The position numbers and the translations under genes were made by a program. A stretch of DNA of 12,111 nucleotides from Bacillota bacterium (GTDB lineage Bacteria; Bacillota; Clostridia; Oscillospirales; Ruminococcaceae): NCBI GenBank assembly GCA_023388515.1, contig JAEWGD010000041.1, positions 1 through 12,111 on the forward strand. The letters run 5' to 3'. A model generated the notes under the pieces. The model did no database searches, was not told the origin of the DNA, and saw only the letters and a list, made by a program, of their open reading frames with translations. Position 1 is the first letter of the stretch. Each line of letters begins with the position of its first letter. Shown here piece by piece: positions 1 to 4,610 of this stretch.

Positions 1-39
1 CATATTGCTTCCAATATTAAGACTGCAAACACTTCTGCA

Positions 40-70
40 ATCCAAAACCCATATTCACTGATGGGTGGAT
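40..70 (-). other. Hairpin downstream of the Com-like gene
   Basis: An inverted repeat ACCCAT (47-52) / ATGGGT (61-66) encloses an 8-base loop. It is extended by ATCC (40-43) pairing with GGAT (67-70) across a 3-base bulge. There is no T-run after it on the minus strand, so it does not look like an intrinsic terminator. It sits between the small zinc-ribbon gene and a possible next start codon (ATG at 1-3, minus strand, with GGAAG about 5 bases upstream). The phage Mu Com protein works by binding an mRNA stem-loop before the next gene, so a similar role is conceivable here, but that is inference. Confidence 0.35.
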
Positions 71-109
71 GATGCTCTGTACTAGTAAACTGAATTTACA
101 TATTAAATT

Positions 110-313
110 TTAATGCTCGGCACATAAGCCAATTACATTCTTGCATTTAAAGCATTTAATTACAAAATCTCCTTTGTCTGCGTCAGTCACAATTATTCTG
201 TGACTGCATTGCTTTTTCTGATCTGCCAGTCGTGCATGGCATATAGGACACCTAAGTTGTTGTATAATTTTATACTTTATCATCTCGCACCTTATAGAAT
301 TTGTATTCACCAT
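110..313 (-). CDS. Small zinc-ribbon protein, Com-like
   Basis: A 67-residue protein with two CxxC pairs (C22/C25 in RCPIC, C54/C57 in KCFKC) plus C36 and C64. The layout is a CPxC near the N-terminus and an IKCxxC near the C-terminus. This matches the small Com-type zinc-finger proteins often found in phage-derived regions of gut Clostridia. Phage Mu Com is a zinc-binding translational activator of mom, but that role is not shown here. There are two plausible starts. ATG at 313 has AGAAAGGA at 323-330 with a 9-base gap. ATG at 283 (57 residues) has AAGGTG only 4 bases upstream, but would fit a TATAAT -10 box at 312-317, and Com proteins usually begin close to the first CxxC. The gene lies behind the immA terminator, so it is probably its own transcription unit. 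It could instead be a rubredoxin-like or other structural zinc ribbon. Confidence 0.6.
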   Translation of the reverse strand: MVNTNSIRCEMIKYKIIQQLRCPICHARLADQKKQCSHRIIVTDADKGDFVIKCFKCKNVIGLCAEH

Positions 314-348
314 TATATTTTATCCTTTCTGTTCTCGTTTTAGAGAAC
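312..348 (-). promoter_or_regulatory. Candidate operator and -10 box of the Com-like gene
   Basis: GTTCTCGTTTTAGAGAAC (331-348) is a perfect inverted repeat with 6-bp arms and a 6-base centre. A TATAAT (minus strand, 312-317) lies 13 bases downstream, so the palindrome would cover the -35 region; no good -35 hexamer is present. The same arms with the same spacing occur in the leader of the XRE gene (1399-1416). I read it as a binding site for the neighbouring XRE repressor. If the gene really starts at 313, the TATAAT overlaps the start codon and another promoter must be used. Confidence 0.45.
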
Positions 349-357
349 ACTGTGAGC

Positions 358-382
358 AAAAAATAGCTGAAAATACAGCTAT
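358..382 (-). terminator. Rho-independent terminator after the XRE-ImmA operon
   Basis: On the minus strand ATAGCTG (376-382) pairs with CAGCTAT (363-369) around a 6-base loop and is followed by six T. The stem includes the TAG stop codon of the metallopeptidase gene (379-381), so transcription should end immediately after that gene. Confidence 0.75.
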
Positions 383-981
383 ATCATGTTGTGTGATTTA
401 AGGCAAATTGTCATTGCTTGCTTTGAAACATTAAAAATTTCTGCCATGTGTGATATTTTATCTTTCCTACTTAAATTAGTAATCTTATAAAAAGCCTTTT
501 TAATCTGCATTTTCGGCATAAGAATTAAAGCAGCTAATGTATCAGCTTGCCACTCAGTTTGGCTGTCAATATTGCCATCAGTTTTTGCAGCTGACTGCTG
601 TGAATTCTCAAATATTTTCTGATGAACAAGCCAATGTGCAAGCTCGTGGGCAAGAGTAAATCTCAACCTCCCACTATTTTCATTTTCTATTAATGAAATA
701 TCAATGAGTATCGTTCCTGGTTGAACCTCCATAATACTATACTGTTCATTGTCTGTATCATAAAAAGGCACAAAGCAGTTTTCAAATACAGTTTGTCCAA
801 GAACTGTTCCATTCTTTCTAAGGCAAACGTATTCAATATTAAGTCCGTATTCAAGCTCTATTATCTGTTCAATCGGAACAGACTGCGGAGCACCAAATAG
901 GTATTTACCATCTTGATATGTTTTAAGCAACCTATTCGCAATTAAATCCAATGTACTTTTTCTATAAAAAATCTCTCCCAT
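379..981 (-). CDS. immA: ImmA/IrrE family metallopeptidase
   Basis: A 200-residue cytoplasmic protein of the ImmA/IrrE family (COG2856). The zinc site is visible as HELAH (112-116), with the downstream E143 in EWQAD followed by LAALILMP, the usual third-ligand helix and LLMP turn. The C-terminal part (about 175-200, FNVSKQAM) resembles the small winged-helix segment common in this family. ImmA of ICEBs1 cleaves its cognate repressor ImmR, and IrrE acts similarly on DdrO. The partner here should be the XRE protein directly upstream, 16 bp away and in the same operon. A GGGAGG site precedes the ATG by about 11 bases, slightly long. No integrase or conjugation gene is visible to show that the pair belongs to a mobile element. 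Family assignment is secure; the substrate is inferred. Confidence 0.92.
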   Translation of the reverse strand: MGEIFYRKSTLDLIANRLLKTYQDGKYLFGAPQSVPIEQIIELEYGLNIEYVCLRKNGTVLGQTVFENCFVPFYDTDNEQYSIMEVQPGTILIDISLIENENSGRLRFTLAHELAHWLVHQKIFENSQQSAAKTDGNIDSQTEWQADTLAALILMPKMQIKKAFYKITNLSRKDKISHMAEIFNVSKQAMTICLKSHNMI

Positions 982-997
982 ATATTATTTTTCCTCC

Positions 998-1372
998 CTA
1001 TCGATTTTCACGGCTGTTTTTTAGCTTGTCAATAAATTCTTGCCACTCCTCATCTGTTGCATCAAGATCTTTTGCGGTTCTGAGTGCTGAAACAATCACT
1101 CTATTATCCTTAAGAAAGCCATTAAGGTCTTTCGGAACAGGATTTTTAGCAGTTTGTTCCCTTGCTGCTAAATCATAAAGCAAATTTCTTTCTTCTTTAT
1201 TTAGCATAAGCCTTTCTATAATTTTTTCCATAATCGCTTCACTTGGTGCAGGACGTCTGCCTTTTTCAAGGTTGCACATATACACCGGAGATATGTCGAT
1301 AATTTCTGCAAAGCCTCTCAGTGTAATGCCCTTTTCAAGGCGTTTTTCTTTTATGTATTCGCCAAAGGTCAT
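998..1372 (-). CDS. XRE-family transcriptional repressor (ImmA partner)
   Basis: A 124-residue DNA-binding protein. A Cro/CI-type helix-turn-helix occupies about residues 6-57; the recognition part is around ISPVYMCNLEKGRRPAP (27-43). The C-terminal tail holds the segment VPKDL...VSALRTA (79-100) and DEEWQEFIDKL (108-117). I recall such tails in XRE proteins paired with ImmA-type peptidases, where they may carry the cleavage or dimerisation site. ATG at 1372 has AAAGGGG with an 8-base gap. The gene is first in an operon with the metallopeptidase. Its promoter contains one inverted repeat between -35 and -10 and a second palindrome just after the expected transcription start, so autoregulation is likely. 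Repressor function is inferred from family and site layout. Confidence 0.9.
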   Translation of the reverse strand: MTFGEYIKEKRLEKGITLRGFAEIIDISPVYMCNLEKGRRPAPSEAIMEKIIERLMLNKEERNLLYDLAAREQTAKNPVPKDLNGFLKDNRVIVSALRTAKDLDATDEEWQEFIDKLKNSRENR

Positions 1373-1398
1373 GTAATTAACCCCTTTCTTTGTACTTA

Positions 1399-1416
1399 GT
1401 TCTCATTATTGCGAAC
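1399..1416 (-). promoter_or_regulatory. Operator palindrome in the XRE leader
   Basis: GTTCTCATTATTGCGAAC is an imperfect 18-bp palindrome: outer GTTC/GAAC arms plus inner CA/TG matches. It sits between the predicted -10 box (1427-1432) and the XRE ribosome site. Its GTTCTC-N6-GxGAAC pattern repeats at 331-348 ahead of the Com-like gene. It is probably bound by the XRE protein. Confidence 0.5.
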
Positions 1417-1426
1417 ATCTGCTTAT

Positions 1427-1455
1427 ATTCTATCAAACAAATGTTTGTTTGTCAA
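1427..1455 (-). promoter_or_regulatory. Sigma-A promoter of the XRE-immA operon with operator in spacer
   Basis: On the minus strand TTGACA (1450-1455) and TAGAAT (1427-1432) are separated by exactly 17 bp, a near-consensus housekeeping promoter. The spacer region is filled by CAAACAAATGTTTGTTTG (1434-1451), an inverted repeat with 8-bp arms and a 2-base centre. A protein bound there would block RNA polymerase directly. The expected start is near 1420, giving a leader of about 48 bases. Confidence 0.75.
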
Positions 1456-1460
1456 TAGCT

Positions 1461-1496
1461 AAAAAATCAGGTGACGGATTATTCCGACACCTGATT
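1461..1496 (-). terminator. Terminator at the end of the WYL gene remnant
   Basis: A 14-bp stem (1483-1496 with 1465-1478, one mismatch) with a 4-base loop is followed by T residues on the minus strand. It overlaps the TAA of the decayed WYL reading frame (1479-1481), the same arrangement as in the intact WYL gene at 11166-11197. It now ends transcripts coming from the toxin array before the XRE promoter. Confidence 0.75.
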
Positions 1497-1609
1497 AACA
1501 CTTTCTATCATTTGCACAAATTCATCTATTGCTTTTTGTGGTGATTGTATACTTAGTTTACTCTTAAACTGAAAACCCGTCTATAAAATGTTGGGCTTAG
1601 TTCAACGTT
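1479..1609 (-). pseudogene. 3' remnant of a second WYL regulator gene
   Basis: The minus strand encodes the final ~44 codons of a protein closely similar to the C-terminus of the WYL regulator at 11180. The first part reads VELSPTFY and then, after a 1-base deletion in the stretch matching the other gene's SWIF codons, the second frame reads FQFKSKLSIQSPQKAIDEF and QMIESVNQVSE, then stop. The intact gene has VELSPTFYSWIFQFKGEISIQSPQKAIEEF in two blocks. Homology stops abruptly at about 1609, where RHS core sequence begins. The rest of the gene, including HTH and most of WYL, is missing. It shows that a second WYL gene once stood downstream of this toxin array. Confidence 0.8.
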
Positions 1610-1772
1610 AGATCATTTCCCCCTGATAAAACTGCATAACATCAGCGATAATCTGCTTAGCACCGTCCCATACATGCCTTGTTGTATCTCCGTCAACAGT
1701 TTTGCTAGAACGAAGTCCATCAGCGTTATAGGTATAGTTTGATGCAAAATTGTCTTTCTCAATAGTAAAATC
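1608..1772 (-). pseudogene. Third RHS core fragment, tip lost
   Basis: On the minus strand this frame reads NYTYNADGLRSSKTVDGD, then TTRHVWDGAKQIIADV, and then degenerates (MQFYQGEMI) to a TAA at 1608-1610. It matches the start of the RHS core found twice more in the window (5714 and 3818 downward). Its wording DGDTTRHVWDGAKQIIADV is shared with the second core rather than the main gene (DGETVKHVWDGAKQVVADV). It begins right after the immunity-like gene at 1790, has no start codon, and everything after the first ~40 core codons, including the tip, is gone. Confidence 0.8.
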
Positions 1773-1789
1773 TATTTTCTTTAATATTC

Positions 1790-2512
1790 TTATCTTTTTT
1801 GTGAATTATTAAATATTGAGCTAATAAATTTACCTAAATCAGTATCTTTACCTTTGTTTAATAAATCTCTATACTTTAGTAATCTTATAAAAAGTGTAAG
1901 AAAAATAGTTATAATTATAAATGCAATTATTACCATTTTTATTATTTCATTTTTCATCAGCTTACTTGTATCAATAATAATAGTTTCATTACCATTTTTA
2001 TCGACCTTAATTAAATATGTATACCCATTATAGCCTTGTGTTTTCATTTTAAATATTTCATCGTCAATTTGTTTTGATTCTTTATCCAACTTTAACACTA
2101 ATTGATTATTTTTTTTTGTATCAATAATTCTATAAATACCTACTATTTCTCCAGTCATTTTAACTTTTACTATAGTATTATATCGAGTGAAACATACTAG
2201 TAAATTTCCATCTAAATCCCATTTTAAATAATAAACACCATCTTGATCTAATTGGAAACAATGCTGGAATTCTAAATCTTTATTATATATACAAATTATA
2301 TATTCTGACATACCAACAGCTATATTGCCTTCCTTTGAAACATCAAAAGTTTGTATTGAATATGATAATTTTTCGGATTCGAATAATTCAATACTATTAT
2401 ATTTTGGATCATCTACCTCTTCCATTTCAAAATATTGCTCATTTGCAAATACTATTACTGAATTCATCAAACAAATTATTATAAATAAAAATATTAAAAA
2501 TGGTTTTTTCAT
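1790..2512 (-). CDS. Exported membrane-anchored protein, putative immunity to the second RHS tip
   Basis: 240 residues. Residues 4-23 form a signal peptide ending near VFANE. Residues 25-188 form an extracytoplasmic domain with repeated beta-strand and DGN/EGN turns (SKEGNIAVG, WDLDGNLLVCF, KMTGEIVGIY), resembling part of a beta-propeller. A strong membrane segment spans about 190-212, and a short basic cytoplasmic tail follows. AGAGGTG lies 5 bases before ATG 2512. The gene directly follows the orphan RHS tip and precedes the next core fragment, the position of an immunity gene in RHS arrays. I recall similar propeller-like proteins beside RHS tips in gut Clostridia but know no name for them. 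Immunity function is inferred from position and topology; an envelope sensor is the alternative. Confidence 0.65.
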   Translation of the reverse strand: MKKPFLIFLFIIICLMNSVIVFANEQYFEMEEVDDPKYNSIELFESEKLSYSIQTFDVSKEGNIAVGMSEYIICIYNKDLEFQHCFQLDQDGVYYLKWDLDGNLLVCFTRYNTIVKVKMTGEIVGIYRIIDTKKNNQLVLKLDKESKQIDDEIFKMKTQGYNGYTYLIKVDKNGNETIIIDTSKLMKNEIIKMVIIAFIIITIFLTLFIRLLKYRDLLNKGKDTDLGKFISSIFNNSQKR

Positions 2513-2537
2513 TTAAACACCTCTCTTGGTTAAATGT

Positions 2538-2574
2538 TGAATATAAGGCAGTGTCTTATTCTGCCTTATATTCA
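2538..2574. other. 14-bp perfect inverted repeat between tip and immunity gene
   Basis: 2538-2551 and 2561-2574 are perfect reverse complements (core GAATATAAGGCAG) around a 9-base loop. It lies between the stop of the second RHS tip and the ribosome site of the following immunity-like gene. Neither side carries a convincing T-run, so it is not a standard terminator. It may be an attenuator, an mRNA-stability hairpin or a recombination scar. Confidence 0.6.
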
Positions 2575-2592
2575 TGAATTATGTTTTACCAA
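2565..2592 (-). promoter_or_regulatory. Weak candidate promoter for the orphan immunity gene
   Basis: TTGGTA (2587-2592) and TATAAG (2565-2570) on the minus strand are 16 bp apart, upstream of the gene at 1790-2512. The -10 box falls inside the inverted repeat at 2538-2574. A local promoter would allow the immunity gene to be made while its tip stays silent. In AT-rich DNA such matches are common, so this is tentative. Confidence 0.25.
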
Positions 2593-3821
2593 CCTAACAA
2601 TTCATTTGATAGTTTGTAATATGAGTCATAAACATTAAATGATACTATATTTTCAGTATGAGTTCCTTGCCAACTTATATCTACTGGAGATACTCCTAAA
2701 CCTGCACCTCCTGAAAAACTGTAACCATATATCCCTGAATTGCTAATAGCAACATTATCACCACCTTGTACACGACTACCACCTACACTTATTGGACCAA
2801 CATTCCCACTTACTCCCAAACTTGTACCAGCGCCCGTTAACTCATTAACCGTAGTGGCATTTGTAAACATTAAATCCTTAGTAATTCCTAAAGAAAAAGG
2901 TTCTAGAGTTGTACCACCACCAGCTGACCATTGGAAAGCAACATTTCCTTTTGTATCTATGGACGTTCCGATTGAAGCACTTCCTTTTATAAAAATGGCT
3001 GAACTATAAACACTTGTAGATTTCGTATGAGTAAGATTAATATCCTTGGTTGAATTTTGAAAAGCCATAACTGATATTCTGTGTGTAGCTACCATGGTTT
3101 TAAATGCTTTTTTGGGTGCATTTATAGCTTTATTAAAAGCACCATTCAATGCTTTATCATAATGATATGTGTTGTAATTCAATGGTAGTGATTGCTTTTT
3201 TTTGAACAGTGTTTGATTCATCTGATCTTCCAACGAGTAACCGTACCATTCATTCGAGTACTTTCTATAACCGTACCATTCATTTGCCCAATCCCTTGTA
3301 ACAGAATGTCCACTTGGATCCCAATATAGAATCGGATTATTATGACAATAAGTATAAAGATTCAAGCTAAGCGGATCTCCCTGTTTACCCACAAAACTAT
3401 CCCTCTGAGTAAACCTACCATTATTAGGGTTATAGTGTCTAGCACGGAGATAAATCGTGCCTGTTTCAGCGTCATAATACTCACCGCAGTAACGGAACGC
3501 ATTTGTATCAGCATCGTCAATATTCTTTTCAACACCGAATGCATCATACTTGTAAGTCTTTATTACAGTGCCATCTGTGTCTGTAAGATTTACAACATCA
3601 CCATGAGCGTTTTGTGTGTAGTACGTATATTCTGACTTTGCACCATTTACATAGTTATACTTCGCTACAAGACCTGTGCCTCTAATATAGCAATCTGCCT
3701 CGTAAAAAGCACCATTCTTTACATCAGCGATAATCTGTTTAGCACCATCCCAAACATGCCTTGTTGTATCTCCGTCAACAGTTTTGCTTGCACGAAGTCC
3801 GTCAGCATTGTAGGTATAACA
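2586..3821 (-). CDS. Orphan RHS core with glycine-rich toxin tip (silent cassette)
   Basis: An open frame of 411 codons starts straight after the stop of the upstream lipoprotein gene, in the same frame, with no ATG. The only alternative in-frame start before the tip is GTG 3392, which would give 268 residues. Codons 3821-3306 repeat the RHS core of the large protein (YTYNADGLRASK ... YYDAETGTIYLRARHYNP ... DPSGH). After DPSGH the sequence diverges completely: 239 residues with a doubled NEWYGY motif, a basic stretch (PKKAFK), and a long Gly/Ser/Val-rich beta-strand region (IKGSASIGTS, SLGVSGNVGPISVGG, YSFSGGAGLGVSPVDI). No catalytic motif is visible; membrane-active or adhesive activity is possible but unproven. 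The exported, membrane-anchored immunity candidate next door fits an envelope target. It is probably expressed only after recombination with the main gene's core. Confidence 0.75.
   Translation of the reverse strand, partial: CYTYNADGLRASKTVDGDTTRHVWDGAKQIIADVKNGAFYEADCYIRGTGLVAKYNYVNGAKSEYTYYTQNAHGDVVNLTDTDGTVIKTYKYDAFGVEKNIDDADTNAFRYCGEYYDAETGTIYLRARHYNPNNGRFTQRDSFVGKQGDPLSLNLYTYCHNNPILYWDPSGHSVTRDWANEWYGYRKYSNEWYGYSLEDQMNQTLFKKKQSLPLNYNTYHYDKALNGAFNKAINAPKKAFKTMVATHRISVMAFQNSTKDINLTHTKSTSVYSSAIFIKGSASIGTSIDTKGNVAFQWSAGGGTTLEPFSLGITKDLMFTNATTVNELTGAGTSLGVSGNVGPISVGGSRVQGGDNVAISNSGIYGYSFSGGAGLGVSPVDISWQGTHTENIVSFNVYDSYYKLSNELLGW
3238..3284 (-). repeat. Tandem 30-bp duplication (NEWYGY twice)
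   Basis: TAACCGTACCATTCATT occurs at 3238-3254 and again at 3268-3284, a 30-bp period. In the encoded tip this makes two ten-residue units, NEWYGYRKYS and NEWYGYSLED, just after the RHS core boundary. Confidence 0.85.
3306..3818 (-). repeat. RHS core repeat, copy B
   Basis: About 510 bp closely similar, in the same orientation and reading frame, to the main gene's core (copy A, 5202-5714); a shorter copy C starts at 1736. The left edge is the DPSGH codons, where the tips begin. The right edge touches the stop codon of the lipoprotein gene. These are the expected crossover substrates for tip exchange. Confidence 0.85.
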
Positions 3822-4553
3822 TTAAGAAGTCCATGGTTCATTCCAATCATTCAGCTCTTTAAATGCTTTTAATTCATCTTGATAATTGTTTAAATCCGGT
3901 AATTCCATAATGCATTTATTTTCGGTATATGAACCATCAGGATTAAATAACATCACAGCATTACGTTTGCTCGAGAACTGACCAAAACCTGAATATATTG
4001 AACGGCCATATTTATCACTTGTGAAATATTTTATAGTTGGTGAGCTAGATGCGTCATTTCCAAGAGCTTTTTTATATAATTCTGTAAGATTTTTTTCTGA
4101 AACTTGACCAGTTGCTTTGTTCCTAGTAATTTTTCTCTTATCACATTTATTTACATCAATTTCCTTACCCCAGTCATTTTTCTTTTTTAAACCTTCAATT
4201 TCCATTTCTGAGAAAATATTCTCTGAATTTGATATAAAGTTATAATCAGGATAAAAATAAGTGTATTCATCATCACTTTTTTGATTTATGATTAAACTAT
4301 ATGTACTTATTCTTGTATTCTCATAATATGAAAAGAGCTTTCTACCATATTCATCTTCTTCAAGAATGGCAATCTGTGAGTCGAATCTTCTTTCAGAGGA
4401 ACCGTAACCAAACGTACCAAGAAGAGAGTGAATTGCCGTCGAATAAAGCTCTGGATATTCACCGTTATAATCATCTTTATCTTGAGTACAACTTGTTAAA
4501 AAGACGACGAATATAATTAAAGTTATTTTTAGTTTACTTAAACATTTATACAT
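3822..4553 (-). CDS. Lipoprotein, putative immunity to the metalloprotease tip
   Basis: 243 residues. Residues 7-21 form a hydrophobic signal ending in the lipobox LTSC with C22 as the lipidation site, so the mature protein is anchored outside the membrane. The rest is polar and shows no family I recognise; repeated DEYGRKLFSYY / DKYGRSIYSGF segments (about residues 67 and 182) suggest an internal duplication. AAGGTGG precedes ATG 4553 by about 6 bases, and the gene starts 57 bp after the toxin stop, so it is probably co-transcribed with it. Its stop is followed without a gap by the second RHS core. The position right after a toxin tip makes it the immunity candidate, and its location outside the cell membrane matches a protease acting there. 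A solute-binding or structural lipoprotein is less likely. Confidence 0.7.
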   Translation of the reverse strand: MYKCLSKLKITLIIFVVFLTSCTQDKDDYNGEYPELYSTAIHSLLGTFGYGSSERRFDSQIAILEEDEYGRKLFSYYENTRISTYSLIINQKSDDEYTYFYPDYNFISNSENIFSEMEIEGLKKKNDWGKEIDVNKCDKRKITRNKATGQVSEKNLTELYKKALGNDASSSPTIKYFTSDKYGRSIYSGFGQFSSKRNAVMLFNPDGSYTENKCIMELPDLNNYQDELKAFKELNDWNEPWTS

Positions 4554-4610
4554 AACAGTCCACCTTGTCTAAATATTTTATTAAATTTAGCAATTTTATC
4601 ATCAGTTTAA

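Noticed and set aside
331..348. LexA/SOS box
   Set aside because: The Gram-positive LexA site is GAAC-N4-GTTC; here the arms are in the opposite order (GTTC-N10-GAAC) with wide spacing, fitting an XRE-type operator better.
2538..2574. Integron attC-like site or intrinsic terminator
   Set aside because: There are no attC core boxes or integrase, and neither strand has a T-run after the stem.
4569..4590. Hairpin in the gap between the RHS gene and the lipoprotein gene
   Set aside because: Only a 6-bp AT-rich stem (CTAAAT/ATTTAG) with a long loop, expected by chance in this sequence.
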